A stretch of DNA of 64,000 nucleotides from Virgibacillus sp. SK37 (GCF_000725285.1 NZ_CP007161.1:853911-917910), one strand, 5' to 3'. Positions 18,562 through 27,762 are shown, counted from the first letter of the stretch. Notes: generated by a model from the letters alone, not told the origin. Numbers and translations are program-made.

Positions 18562-18702
18562 ATGGGAAAAGATCGACAAGAAAAAAAGTTGAAACAAAGC
18601 GGACGAGTAGAGTCAGATCGCGATGTAGGATTGCGTTTTAAGGGTGCTACAAAGATGTCAGGTCCAGAGGAAGCCAGAAGGTTGAATGACGGTAATAAGT
18701 AA
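18562..18702 (+). CDS. YpzI-like small protein
   Basis: A 46-residue very polar protein starting MGKDRQEKKLK with GRVESDRDVG and GPEEARRLN later. The pattern matches, from memory, the short YpzI family of Bacillaceae, whose function is unknown. The start at ATG 18562 has GAGGAGGTG seven bases ahead; an overlapping frame from ATG 18558 is shorter and has poorer spacing. It ends at a strong shared terminator, which supports a real transcript. Confidence 0.65.
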   Translation: MGKDRQEKKLKQSGRVESDRDVGLRFKGATKMSGPEEARRLNDGNK

Positions 18703-18710
18703 AAAATGGA

Positions 18711-18738
18711 AAAAAGCGATCATAATTGATCGCTTTTT
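18711..18738. terminator. bidirectional terminator
   Basis: A perfect 12-bp stem AAAAAGCGATCA / TGATCGCTTTTT with a 4-base loop. It lies between the convergent YpzI-like gene and the MDR gene and has T runs on both strands. Confidence 0.92.
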
Positions 18739-18741
18739 ATA

Positions 18742-19677
18742 TTATTTAATTTTAATAATGATTTTTCCCTTAGCATGATGGGTTTCACTAAGCTCGTGAG
18801 CTTTTCTTAAGCCTTCTTCACTCAATGGAAATGTATTCCCAATCACTGGCTTAATTACTTCTTTTTCCATTAACTCAGCAATTTCACTTAATTGCTTACC
18901 ATTTTCTTTTAACCAAATTGAGTCTGCTTTAATATCTTTTTCAGTAGCTAATTCTTTATTTGGTGCTTGTACAATGGAGACTAGCTTACCGCCATTTTTT
19001 AAAACCTTAAAGCTTTTCTCCTGGATTTTTCCACCCATCGTATCTACTACAATATCGTAATCAGATAGCTTGTCTGAAAAATCTTCTTCTTTATAATTAA
19101 TAAATTCATCTACACCTAGTTCTTTTAATAAAGCTTTATTTTTTTCGCTTGCTGTAGAAGCAACATATGCGCCGAAGTGTTTGGCAATTTGAATAGCAAA
19201 ACTTCCAACACCTCCTGCTCCCGCATGTATTAATACTTTGTCACCTTCTTTAACTTCGGAGAAATCGACAAGGCACTGCCATGCAGTGAGACCAGCTAGT
19301 GGAACTGCAGCAGCTTCATCGAATGTAATATTTTCAGGGAGCTTTGCAAGTAAATCTTCTTCTACAGGAACGTATTCGGCATAGGTACCGTTGGCGGTCG
19401 TTGCAGGACGTGCAAAGACGCGGTCTCCAACAGTAAAGTCAGTTACATTACTACCAATCTCCTTTATTATGCCTGCTGCGTCCCAGCCAAGGATGATAGG
19501 GAATTCAAAAGGAATATTATCCTTTAAATAACCTGCTCTGATCTTCCAATCAATAGGGTTAATTGATGTCGCGTGCAATTCAACTAAAACTTGATTATCC
19601 TTTATAGTAGGTACTGCTACATTGCTTTCAGTTAATTTGTCAGCAGGACCATATTCATCTATAATAATTGCTTTCAT
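18742..19677 (-). CDS. MDR family NADP-dependent oxidoreductase (quinone reductase-like)
   Basis: A 311-residue medium-chain dehydrogenase without the zinc ligands of alcohol dehydrogenases, so of the quinone oxidoreductase type. It shows the GroES-like N domain (SINPIDWKIRAGY, GWDAAGIIKEIG), the nucleotide-binding AGAGGVGSFAIQIAK near residue 150, and a C-terminal HAKGKIIIKI. The likely activity is NADPH-dependent reduction of quinones or alkenals. The start is ATG 19677, seven bases after AGGAGAGAAG; a longer frame to 19743 extends into the promoter region and is unlikely. Confidence 0.88.
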   Translation of the reverse strand: MKAIIIDEYGPADKLTESNVAVPTIKDNQVLVELHATSINPIDWKIRAGYLKDNIPFEFPIILGWDAAGIIKEIGSNVTDFTVGDRVFARPATTANGTYAEYVPVEEDLLAKLPENITFDEAAAVPLAGLTAWQCLVDFSEVKEGDKVLIHAGAGGVGSFAIQIAKHFGAYVASTASEKNKALLKELGVDEFINYKEEDFSDKLSDYDIVVDTMGGKIQEKSFKVLKNGGKLVSIVQAPNKELATEKDIKADSIWLKENGKQLSEIAELMEKEVIKPVIGNTFPLSEEGLRKAHELSETHHAKGKIIIKIK

Positions 19678-19803
19678 TCTAAAACCTTCTCTCCTATGAA
19701 TTACAGTAGTTTGGCAACTTTTTCTGCTTATTTGCCAAAACATATGTTTAATATAGTAGTTTCCCGAATATGAGAAAAATTAATCATGAAAGAAGGGATG
19801 AAT

Positions 19804-20313
19804 ATGAGTGAAAAATTATATTCCTTTGCTCCCGTTTTACCAGAACGACCAAAGGTTCTAATACTCGGATCTATGCCTGGGGGGATGTCCTTAAAGAAGC
19901 AACAATACTATGGGAACCCCAGAAATCATTTTTGGCCTATTATGTTCGAATTATTCCAGCAAGAGGACTTAGAGGACTATGAAGCTAAATTAGCTTTTAT
20001 TAAAAAACAAGGGATTGCACTTTGGGATACCATTGGTAGTTGTTATCGTGAGGGGAGTTTGGACACGAATATAGTAAATGAGGAGCCGAATGATATTGCA
20101 GAGTTAGTGAGGAAACATCCATCGCTGGATTTAATTGTTTGTAATGGGGGAAAGTCATATCAGACATTTAAAAAGCACTTTTTCGAAGAAGTATTTGGCG
20201 AAGTAGATGTTCGAAAGCTACCTTCTACAAGCCCAATACCTGGTAGATATACGAAGACTTTCGCTGGTAAAGTGGAGGAATGGAAAGTCATTTTGGACTA
20301 TCTGGATAATTAG
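19804..20313 (+). CDS. uracil-DNA glycosylase superfamily, hypoxanthine-DNA glycosylase type
   Basis: A 169-residue DNA base-excision repair enzyme of UDG family 6 (deoxyinosine glycosylase). The active-site motif is LGSMPGGMSLKKQQYYGNPR, with the asparagine of GNPRNHFW where this group has its catalytic Asn. The second motif is LPSTSPIPGR. It would remove hypoxanthine arising by adenine deamination. The ATG at 19804 is chosen because AGAAGGG lies six bases ahead; earlier ATGs at 19786 and 19798 precede or overlap the site. It is monocistronic and diverges from the MDR gene. Confidence 0.88.
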   Translation: MSEKLYSFAPVLPERPKVLILGSMPGGMSLKKQQYYGNPRNHFWPIMFELFQQEDLEDYEAKLAFIKKQGIALWDTIGSCYREGSLDTNIVNEEPNDIAELVRKHPSLDLIVCNGGKSYQTFKKHFFEEVFGEVDVRKLPSTSPIPGRYTKTFAGKVEEWKVILDYLDN

Positions 20314-20525
20314 AAATGTTTTAGAAGACAGATAAAAAGGGTAGTGAAAGATAAGTTAGTTTAATTGTCAAAAAAAAGGTACAATGGAATCAGAAGGGGT
20401 TGCTTTAGGAGCAATCAAAATAAAAAGTAAGTATTTTGAACTACATTTTCTATTTGCTGAAATGATGAATAAATTACTCAGTAGGATAATAAACTTACAT
20501 TGGTTGTAAAAAATTGCTCCATAAA

Positions 20526-20553
20526 CGAGTCGCAAGCGGCATCTTGCGACTCG
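20526..20553 (-). terminator. terminator downstream of the small toxin gene
   Basis: A perfect 11-bp GC-rich stem CGAGTCGCAAG / CTTGCGACTCG with a 6-base loop, about 80 bases beyond the toxin stop. A T-rich stretch follows on the minus strand only after about ten bases, so the tail is weak although the stem is strong. Confidence 0.65.
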
Positions 20554-20631
20554 GACTGCTATCCATAAGGTGTGGCGACTGGCTCAGGGGTCAAATCAAT
20601 TCAGATTCTCCTGTTCCTGTCGGCAGGGCGC

Positions 20632-20718
20632 TTATTTTTTTTCTCGGCTGTTTACGATCAGTAATACCAATGTGGCAAACATGAACATCAACTGAAGAGT
20701 TGTGTCAAACGGTATCAT
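20632..20718 (-). CDS. type I toxin-like membrane peptide (holin-like Hol-Tox/TxpA type)
   Basis: A 28-residue peptide: short N terminus MIPFDTT, one hydrophobic helix at about residues 8-23 (LQLMFMFATLVLLIV), then a charged tail NSREKK. This layout matches the short single-helix toxins of Gram-positive type I toxin-antitoxin loci. The ATG follows AAGGGGGGAC with normal spacing. Just ahead, CCCC (near 20737-20740) can pair with GGGG of the ribosome site, so translation may be held down by the leader, a frequent property of such toxins. The 3' untranslated region of about 80 bases ends in a strong stem. On the opposite strand a T8 tract at 20634-20641 follows a small CCTG/CAGG hairpin, which could end an antisense RNA. 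The antitoxin is inferred. Confidence 0.65.
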   Translation of the reverse strand: MIPFDTTLQLMFMFATLVLLIVNSREKK

Positions 20719-20924
20719 ATATGTCCCCCCTTTCTTGGGGTTTTTCGCCAAGTAAAAGATATGCTTAACTGAAACCGAAGCCTCACCCTGCATAGCATGT
20801 CATTATCATTATACTACAAACAAGTCAATAATAGGTTTAATTTACAGAAAATGGTACATTATTCACAAATTCAGAAAATATAGGTAGTTTTACCTTGAAA
20901 CTATGAAGTGTTTTACTCAATAAA

Positions 20925-20969
20925 TTAACAAGCCACGAAGGATATAATCCATCCTTCGTGGCTTGTTAA
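20925..20969 (-). terminator. terminator of the thioester-reductase-like gene
   Basis: A perfect 19-bp stem (20925-20943 with 20951-20969), loop of 7. It lies 28 bases beyond the stop codon. Confidence 0.85.
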
Positions 20970-20996
20970 TTATTTAGGTTAGCAGGTTTGCTTTAA

Positions 20997-22097
20997 TCAT
21001 TTAATATTTATATGCTTTTCCGCATCATCTTTATATTTTCGATAATAGGTAATCATAGATTCGAGTGACATTTTGAAATCAGGGCAACGAATAGTAGTCG
21101 ATTTTAGATCCGCAAGTGTTTGTGAACAATCATATGAGGAATAAGTTGTGAAGTAGTCCATTGCTTCTTTTTCAACTTGTAGCCATCTGCGTATCATCGT
21201 AAATGAAAGGCCAAATCTTGCTAGCTGTAGTGGTAGCACACCACGTGGAGTCTTTGACAGATAAGTCTCTGATAACATTTTCTGTAGTTCTCTCATTGGA
21301 TATGGTTTTGGATCAGTAAGATGATAGGTTTTACCTGTCCCTACACTGGCTAAAGAAAGGTAGCTTGTAGCTTTGAATACATAATCAACTGGAACAAAGT
21401 TGCCTTCCGCATTTCCATGGCCAATGTAGGGTATTGTTGGCGAAAAATGAAGATGATCGAGTAAGTTCAACATGAAGTAAATTCCATCAAATTTAATTGT
21501 TTTCCCTGTTTCTGAATGCCCTCGAACAATTCCAGGTCGGATAATGGTTATAGGGAGTACTTCTTTTTCATTTTCTACCACTACTTCTGCGTCGTATTTT
21601 GTTTGCTCATAATAATTTTTAAAAGCTTGCCCTTCCATTAACTCTTTCTCAAAAATCCTACCCTCTCTCTCACCGGAAACATAGGCAGTACTAAAGTAAA
21701 CATATCGCTGTAATGCTTTAATAGTATGTGCCCATTTGGTTACATTTTCGGTTCCTTTTACATTTACTTGGAAGGCAAGGTCTTTTTCCACAGCAAGGTC
21801 ATAAATGGCTGCTAAGTGGAAAATATGGGTTATTTTCCACTGTAGCTCATTGTTTTTGTCGAAGTTGATACCGAGGTCTTCTTTCGTAATATCTCCCACA
21901 ATAACTTCGAAGAAACTCTCCACTATTCGGTTTTCTAAAAAAAAATAACTTATTTCCTGTAGTGCTTTTTTCTCTTGGTTAGGTAAAACTAGCAAAGAAA
22001 TCTTGTCAATACTTGGTTTATAATCTTTAATAAGTTGGTTAATAAGATTTCCGGCGATAAAGCCTGGGAATCCTGTCACAAAAAAATGGTAATTCAT
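20997..22097 (-). CDS. thioester reductase-like SDR family protein
   Basis: A 366-residue extended short-chain dehydrogenase of the NAD_binding_4 / thioester-reductase (fatty acyl-CoA reductase) group. The N-terminal nucleotide-binding motif is VTGFPGFIAGNLI. HIFHLAAIYDL, VYFSTAYVSG and YEQTKYDAE supply the catalytic Tyr and Lys, and PITIIRPGIVRGHSETG is the family block after it. It may reduce an acyl thioester or modify a lipid; the substrate is unknown. The ATG at 22097 follows AAGGAGGCGG; the longer frame to 22145 lacks a site. No carrier protein or synthetase domain adjoins it. Confidence 0.85.
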   Translation of the reverse strand: MNYHFFVTGFPGFIAGNLINQLIKDYKPSIDKISLLVLPNQEKKALQEISYFFLENRIVESFFEVIVGDITKEDLGINFDKNNELQWKITHIFHLAAIYDLAVEKDLAFQVNVKGTENVTKWAHTIKALQRYVYFSTAYVSGEREGRIFEKELMEGQAFKNYYEQTKYDAEVVVENEKEVLPITIIRPGIVRGHSETGKTIKFDGIYFMLNLLDHLHFSPTIPYIGHGNAEGNFVPVDYVFKATSYLSLASVGTGKTYHLTDPKPYPMRELQKMLSETYLSKTPRGVLPLQLARFGLSFTMIRRWLQVEKEAMDYFTTYSSYDCSQTLADLKSTTIRCPDFKMSLESMITYYRKYKDDAEKHINIK

Positions 22098-22209
22098 ATC
22101 AGGCCGCCTCCTTGGATATAAAATAAAGGGATTGATTATAAACATTAGATCTAAGCTAATTATAGTATACCATGAACCTTGAATATTCTAATTTTTTATA
22201 AACCTTTCA

Positions 22210-22238
22210 TTGCATTGCATAGCTAACTTACGTATACT
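22210..22238 (+). promoter_or_regulatory. promoter of the SAM hydrolase operon
   Basis: TTGCAT (22210-22215), 17 bases, TATACT (22233-22238). Confidence 0.55.
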
Positions 22239-22317
22239 ATTTTTAATTAAAATTTTATAAGAAGTATCATCATTTTCAATGTGTTCTCAATTAGTAAAAT
22301 ATATTTGGGGGGATTAT

Positions 22318-23178
22318 GTGAATAACAGCTTAGTATTACAAACAGATTTCGGATTAAGCGATGGAGCAGTCAGTGCTATGTATGGTGTGGCCATATCGGT
22401 TCAGCCAAATTTACCTATTTTTGATTTAACCCATGATATACCTCAGTTTAATATTTGGGAAGCTTCCTATAGGTTATACCAGACAATCAGTTATTGGCCT
22501 GAAGGTACTATATTTGTTTCTGTCGTTGACCCTGGAGTTGGTACAGAGAGACTCAGTGTTGTAGTAAAAACGAAAAGTAACCATTATATCGTAACACCTG
22601 ATAATGGAACATTAAGCCATATTGACCATCATATAGGTATAGTAGAAGCGCGTGTTATTGATGAAAAAGTTAACCGACTGCCAAAGTCAGGTGAATCATA
22701 CACGTTTCATGGGCGTGATGTATATGTGTATACGGGTGCTAGGCTGGCATCTTCCAAAATTACCTATGAAAATGTAGGTCCAATTGTGAAAGTAGATAAA
22801 TTGGTTAGACTTTCAATTCATGATGCAATAATGGAAAACCAACAAATTAATGGAACGATTGATATATTGGATGTTCGCTTCGGAAATTTATGGACAAATA
22901 TTCATAAGGAGCTTCTTCGGGACACAGGTATCCAATACGGGGATCAATTGGAAGTAACTATTACTCATAATGGTAATCAGGTGTATAGAAATAATATGTC
23001 TTTTGGCCGTTCTTTTGCAGATAGCAGATTAGGGGAACCGCTTGTCTATGTAAACTCTGTTGATAATTTGGCAATTGCGCTTAATCAGGGTTCATTTGCT
23101 CAAGCATATAATATTCGTACAGGATCTAATTGGAAAATTCACCTTATACATAGTCAACAGGAGGAGGGTGAGAAGTGA
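22318..23178 (+). CDS. SAM hydroxide adenosyltransferase (DUF62 family)
   Basis: A 286-residue member of the fluorinase/chlorinase-related family whose ordinary members hydrolyse S-adenosylmethionine to adenosine and methionine. The signatures are LQTDFGLSDGAVSAMYG at the N terminus, FDLTHDIPQFN, VSVVDPGVGT, TPDNGTLSH and YTFHGRDVY. I place the start at GTG 22318, six bases after TTGGGGGGA; the ATG at 22279 has no ribosome site. The next gene overlaps by four bases, so the two proteins are made together. Hydroxide rather than halide is inferred from the absence of any halogenation context. Confidence 0.92.
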   Translation: MNNSLVLQTDFGLSDGAVSAMYGVAISVQPNLPIFDLTHDIPQFNIWEASYRLYQTISYWPEGTIFVSVVDPGVGTERLSVVVKTKSNHYIVTPDNGTLSHIDHHIGIVEARVIDEKVNRLPKSGESYTFHGRDVYVYTGARLASSKITYENVGPIVKVDKLVRLSIHDAIMENQQINGTIDILDVRFGNLWTNIHKELLRDTGIQYGDQLEVTITHNGNQVYRNNMSFGRSFADSRLGEPLVYVNSVDNLAIALNQGSFAQAYNIRTGSNWKIHLIHSQQEEGEK

Positions 23179-24473
23179 AGGAAAACTTTCTCAAAGAAGC
23201 GTTATGCAGGAGCTATGATAAAAAATATGATTATAACGGGGTGTCAGGTGAAAGGGTAGCAAGTAGGTTAGGACAGCTTGCAATGATTGGTCTTACAAAA
23301 GATAGAGGTTCAAATCGCCCAGGATATTCCCGAGCAGAAAAGGAAGCCAAGGATTTAGTTTCGGATTGGATGCATGAGGCTGGTTTAGATGTTTATATGG
23401 ATGGTGCGGGGAATGTTTTCGGAAGATGCAAAGGGAATAAGGTGACACAACCTGCAATCCTGTGCGGCTCACATCTCGATAGTGTTCCAAATGGTGGCCA
23501 TTTTGACGGCCCGCTTGGGGTGATAGCTGCTTTAGAGGTTGTGGAGGCATGGAAGGAAACAGGGTATAAGCCTGAGAAGCCTTTTGAAATAGCTGTTTTT
23601 AGTGACGAGGAGGGTGCTCGTTTTAATGGAGGGCTTAATGGCAGTGAAGCAATTGTCGGAAAAGGCAGCTTAGCAGAAAAGGTGGAGCTTGTAGACGGAG
23701 AAGGTAGAAGCTTTTCAGAAGTTTTGCAGGATGTTGGATTATCTTTAGACAGCTATGCTGGGGCTAAAAGAGATATGGAGGAAATAGAATTATTTGTTGA
23801 AGTACATATTGAACAAGGGAAACGGCTGGAAAAAGAAAATCTCCCATGCGGGATTGTAACAGGTATTGCTGGACCGTGTTGGCTAGAGATCACCTTTCAT
23901 GGAGAGGCAGGTCATGCTGGGAACACACCTATGGACGACCGTAAAGATGCTTTGGTGGCAGCAGGAGCCTTCATCCAAACAGTTTATACCTTGCCACAGC
24001 AAGTGAGTGATTCTGCAGTTGCTACAATAGGTAAAATGAAGGTCACGCCCAACGGAGTAAATGTAATTCCTGGGGAAGTTTCTTTATATGTGGATATACG
24101 TGATATTACACAAGAGCGAAGAGATAGTTTAGTCACACTAGTGTTGGCAACGGCAAATAAAATTGCTGCTGATTATAAAGTAACTGTAGTACATGATGAA
24201 AAAATGCGTGTAGCCCCTGTCCCAATTGATGAAGGTAAGCAAGCGTTATTAGTTGAAACAATGGAAGAAGAGCATATTCGGCCTTATCATTTACCAAGTG
24301 GTGCTGGCCATGATGCAATGATTCTTGGAAGTGAAATTCCTGTAGCAATGCTATTTACCAGGAGTAAAGAAGGGGTCAGTCATAATCCTGCTGAGTGGTC
24401 TGATTTAAATGATTGTATTCAAACCATTCATGTTCTAAAAAAATTCATCGAAAAGTTAAATAGGGAAAATTAA
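23175..24473 (+). CDS. M20 family Zn amidohydrolase (allantoate/N-carbamoyl-amino acid hydrolase type)
   Basis: A 432-residue dinuclear zinc hydrolase of the hydantoinase/carbamoylase family. Metal ligands can be seen in LCGSHLDSVPNGGHFDGPLG, in AVFSDEEGARF and in EVHIEQGKRLE, with the dimerisation-lid segment HAGNTPMDDRKDA and a last His in GAGHDAMIL. Members hydrolyse allantoate, ureidoglycine or N-carbamoyl amino acids; which one cannot be told. The GTG start overlaps the SAM hydrolase stop and has GGAGGGTG ahead. No other purine-degradation genes are nearby. Confidence 0.88.
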   Translation: MKENFLKEALCRSYDKKYDYNGVSGERVASRLGQLAMIGLTKDRGSNRPGYSRAEKEAKDLVSDWMHEAGLDVYMDGAGNVFGRCKGNKVTQPAILCGSHLDSVPNGGHFDGPLGVIAALEVVEAWKETGYKPEKPFEIAVFSDEEGARFNGGLNGSEAIVGKGSLAEKVELVDGEGRSFSEVLQDVGLSLDSYAGAKRDMEEIELFVEVHIEQGKRLEKENLPCGIVTGIAGPCWLEITFHGEAGHAGNTPMDDRKDALVAAGAFIQTVYTLPQQVSDSAVATIGKMKVTPNGVNVIPGEVSLYVDIRDITQERRDSLVTLVLATANKIAADYKVTVVHDEKMRVAPVPIDEGKQALLVETMEEEHIRPYHLPSGAGHDAMILGSEIPVAMLFTRSKEGVSHNPAEWSDLNDCIQTIHVLKKFIEKLNREN

Positions 24474-24561
24474 ACTGTCATGGATTTGTGATATATATTA
24501 CAGATAGCTAGAGTTTTTATCTATTATAATATTAGTGAAGCTTATAAAGTAGGTGTTCCTA

Positions 24562-25359
24562 TTGATTGATATTATTTTAGATGAATTTCACTTTTCTACG
24601 TTATGGAATGGTGGAATATTATTATTTCTTTTATTTGGCCTGATTATTTACTTTTTTCTTTTACCTAATGACGGGCAGGCTTCTCGTGGAAAAGCCGTCT
24701 TGTTTATTGCAAGTATGATCATATTGTTTCTTGCAATAGCTAGTCCGTTAAACGTTATAGCTAGAATTAAATTCAGTAGTCATGTGATTCAATTGGTGTT
24801 ATTGCTACTGGTAGTACCACCACTTTTTCTTGCAGGCTTTAAGCCTGAAATTATTAAATTGGTAAGAGAATATAGATTATTGGATAAAATTATCTCCATC
24901 TCGACAAATCCGGTAGTAGCCTTTCTATTGTTTTATAGCCTATTTTATCTCTACCATATACCAGTAATCTTCAATTATGTGCGTATTGACTTATTTTTGA
25001 ATTATGTCTATTTACTTATATTATTTAATGCTGCTCTGTTGTTATGGATTTCTATTTTGTATGGAAAAATAAAGCGAATCGGCTTATACATCTTTGCCAA
25101 TATACTTGCATTCCTACCTTTTATACTTGTATTAATGGTAGCAAAAAACAGTTTGTATTCAGTTTACACAGACATAAATCTTTTTATGAGTGCCCTTGCT
25201 CTCTGCTTACCTGATTGGGATACGATACCAGAAGACTTTTTTGCTTCTTTATTACCTTTTAACCCAGTGATTGAACAAATAAAAGGTGGAGTTATCTTTT
25301 TAGTTAGTCAGTTAGCTTTTTTTATTGGCATTATACTATATAAAAATAAAGTAAAATGA
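24562..25359 (+). CDS. CtaG-like cytochrome c oxidase assembly family protein
   Basis: A 265-residue polytopic membrane protein with about seven helices, resembling the Caa3_CtaG family that assists caa3 oxidase assembly in Bacillus. The conserved core SHVIQLVLLLLVVPPLFLAG is visible, with a basic loop and FYSLFYLYHIPVIFNY in the next helices. No oxidase genes are in the window, so it may be a paralogue; the role is inferred from the family. I choose TTG 24562 because AGTAGGTG is then seven bases ahead; GTG 24553 is part of that site. It is followed by a terminator. Confidence 0.75.
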   Translation: MIDIILDEFHFSTLWNGGILLFLLFGLIIYFFLLPNDGQASRGKAVLFIASMIILFLAIASPLNVIARIKFSSHVIQLVLLLLVVPPLFLAGFKPEIIKLVREYRLLDKIISISTNPVVAFLLFYSLFYLYHIPVIFNYVRIDLFLNYVYLLILFNAALLLWISILYGKIKRIGLYIFANILAFLPFILVLMVAKNSLYSVYTDINLFMSALALCLPDWDTIPEDFFASLLPFNPVIEQIKGGVIFLVSQLAFFIGIILYKNKVK

Positions 25360-25360
25360 A

Positions 25361-25386
25361 AACTCTCCTGGATGGGAGAGTTTTTT
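25361..25386 (+). terminator. terminator of the CtaG-like gene
   Basis: AACTCTCC (25361-25368) pairs with GGAGAGTT (25375-25382), followed by T residues. Confidence 0.88.
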
Positions 25387-25487
25387 CTTTAGGAAATTTC
25401 AATATAAGGTATATAATTGGAAATGCATATTATTTTATTATGGATAAACGCTAGGTTTAAGGATATTTAAGAATAGAGGTAGAATTT

Positions 25488-27710
25488 ATGAAAAATAGTT
25501 GGAAAATATACAGTAGAGACATGAGAAATATTAGTAAAAACTGGGTGGCAGCAATTTTAATCGGTGGATTAATTGTGCTTCCATCTTTGTATGCATGGTT
25601 CAATATTAAAGCATCGTGGGATCCTTATGGGCAGACCGACCAAATCCCTATCGGAATCGTAAATGAAGATATAGGTGCTGAAGTGGAGGGTGAAAATATT
25701 GACGTAGGTAAGGAACTCGTCAAAACACTCAAAAAAAATAAATCCATGGACTGGCAATTTACAACGAGGGATAAAGCTATGGATAAAGTGGAATATGGAG
25801 ATTATTATGCGGTAATTGTAATACCAAAAGACTTTTCCGAAAAGCTGACTTCAGTCGTATCAGGAAAGCCCAGAAAGTCAGAAATGGAATATTATGTGAA
25901 TGAAAAGATAAACGCCATCGCCCCAAAAATTACCGATAAGGGAGCAAGCGTTATTGTTAATGAAATAAGCAGTAAGTTTATTTCTACTGTCAATGGAGTT
26001 ATTTTTGAAATGTTTAATAATTTGGGAGTGGAATTAGAGAAGGATTTGCCAGATATTCAAAAGTTTGAGAACTACATATTTGAAATGGAAAAACAATTGC
26101 CAAAGTCCTACGAGCTTATTCAGGATTCCCTAGGTGATGCAAAAAAAGCGCAAACTGTTATAGACAATGCACAAAATAAACTTCCACAGGCAAAGGACGT
26201 TACGAACCAAGGTCTCCAAACTATTGATGATACTACTGCCATCCTCTCAGAAGGAGAGAGAAAGCTTAATGAGATGGCACCCAAAATAAAGCAAGACTTA
26301 AAGAAGGCTCAACAAGTAGCAAGTGATGTTAATAATTTTCTTTCAGATGTGGATAACGTGGAGGTTGATTTCTCTAAACAAGAAGAATTAAATAAACTGT
26401 TGGATGAACGTGTAGACGAGGCGATAGGCAGTCTGGGAACAGTGGAAGAAGCGCTAAAACAACTGAAACAATTAAATAATGATGAACAAAATAATGGGAA
26501 TCAAGAGGAAGAACAACCTTCTGAAGCCGAGAACCCTAGCGGAAAAGAAGAGCAACAGGAAATAATCGATAGAGCAATAACCAATGTAAGTACATTAAAA
26601 GATGCTCTTAAAGAAGTACAGGGCAATGCTCAAGAAATTTCCAACTTTGCAAATGAGAAAAAAGATCAAGTGAATAGCATTTTTAAAGATTTACAGGAGT
26701 TATCTGCAAATACAAATAACCGAATTGGAGACTTTCTGACGGAATATGAGGAAGAAATAGAACCTACAGTTCGGAAACAAATTAGCTCTGCTAAAGAAAC
26801 ATTAAAAAATGGTCGAGCAATACTTGTAGATATTAAGAAGACAATTCCGGAAGTTGAAAGAATTTTAAACAGCACAGAAGCAAATCTTTCTGACGGAAAA
26901 GATATGTTGGAATACATGGAAGGCCAATATCCTTATGTAAATGATAAAATAAATGAACTGGCGGATAAAATTCGTAATATACAAGGAGAAACAGATATTA
27001 ACGAAATAATACAGTTACTGCAAAACGATCCGAAAGCCGAGAAAGGATTTTTTGCTGAGCCAGTAAAATTAAATAAAAATGAGTTATTCCCCATCCCAAA
27101 CTATGGATCAGGTATGACTCCTTTCTATACGGTGCTTGCTATTTGGGTGGGAGCATTACTGCTAATTTCTTTATTAGCCACGGATGTACATGATATAAAT
27201 TCCTATACAGCAAGAGAAAGATATTATGGTAAATTATTCACTTTCTTCTCAATTGGTATATTACAAACTCTGATTGTTACAAGTGGAGATATTTTGCTAT
27301 TGGATGCATATGTAGCTGAACCGGGCTGGTTTATTCTTTTCGGTCTAATCATTAGCCTGGTATTTATGTCGATTGTATATACAGTAGTTACTGTGTTTGG
27401 TGATGTTGGAAAAGCGATGGCGATTATAATGCTGGTACTACAAATCGCTGGTGCAGGCGGGACTTATCCTGTGGTATTACTACCAAGCTTCTTCCAGAAA
27501 ATTAATCCTTTCCTTCCTTTCACTTATGCTATTGACTTAATGAGAGAGGCAGTTGGTGGTATTGTCTGGGATCGAGCAATACATGACTTGTTATTTCTTC
27601 TCTTGTTTGGTTTGGCGTTCTTGATTTTAGGTACACTTTTCAAAGAAAGAATTAACAGGCAAACACATAAGTTAATGGAGAAATCAAAAAAAGCAGGTTT
27701 GTTTCATTAA
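25488..27710 (+). CDS. yhgE: YhgE/Pip family membrane protein
   Basis: A 740-residue protein of the YhgE/phage-infection-protein (ABC-2 related) family. One helix near residues 20-38 is followed by GLIVLPSLYAWFNIKASWDPYG, the family signature. A long outer domain of about 480 residues, largely heptad-rich coiled coil with a Glu/Gln-rich stretch near 340-360, comes next. Five or six C-terminal helices (about 545-725) end with TYPVVLLPSFFQKINPFLPF. Relatives serve as phage receptors (Pip) or take part in type VII secretion. The exact role here is unknown. It is monocistronic. Confidence 0.88.
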   Translation: MKNSWKIYSRDMRNISKNWVAAILIGGLIVLPSLYAWFNIKASWDPYGQTDQIPIGIVNEDIGAEVEGENIDVGKELVKTLKKNKSMDWQFTTRDKAMDKVEYGDYYAVIVIPKDFSEKLTSVVSGKPRKSEMEYYVNEKINAIAPKITDKGASVIVNEISSKFISTVNGVIFEMFNNLGVELEKDLPDIQKFENYIFEMEKQLPKSYELIQDSLGDAKKAQTVIDNAQNKLPQAKDVTNQGLQTIDDTTAILSEGERKLNEMAPKIKQDLKKAQQVASDVNNFLSDVDNVEVDFSKQEELNKLLDERVDEAIGSLGTVEEALKQLKQLNNDEQNNGNQEEEQPSEAENPSGKEEQQEIIDRAITNVSTLKDALKEVQGNAQEISNFANEKKDQVNSIFKDLQELSANTNNRIGDFLTEYEEEIEPTVRKQISSAKETLKNGRAILVDIKKTIPEVERILNSTEANLSDGKDMLEYMEGQYPYVNDKINELADKIRNIQGETDINEIIQLLQNDPKAEKGFFAEPVKLNKNELFPIPNYGSGMTPFYTVLAIWVGALLLISLLATDVHDINSYTARERYYGKLFTFFSIGILQTLIVTSGDILLLDAYVAEPGWFILFGLIISLVFMSIVYTVVTVFGDVGKAMAIIMLVLQIAGAGGTYPVVLLPSFFQKINPFLPFTYAIDLMREAVGGIVWDRAIHDLLFLLLFGLAFLILGTLFKERINRQTHKLMEKSKKAGLFH

Positions 27711-27718
27711 AGATCTAT

Positions 27719-27762
27719 CTAAAGGGAAACCAACGAAGATTAACTTTTGAGCTTCCCTTTAG
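27719..27762 (+). terminator. probable terminator of yhgE
   Basis: CTAAAGGGAA (27719-27728) pairs with TTCCCTTTAG (27753-27762). The loop is long (24 bases) and the T tract is poor. Confidence 0.5.
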
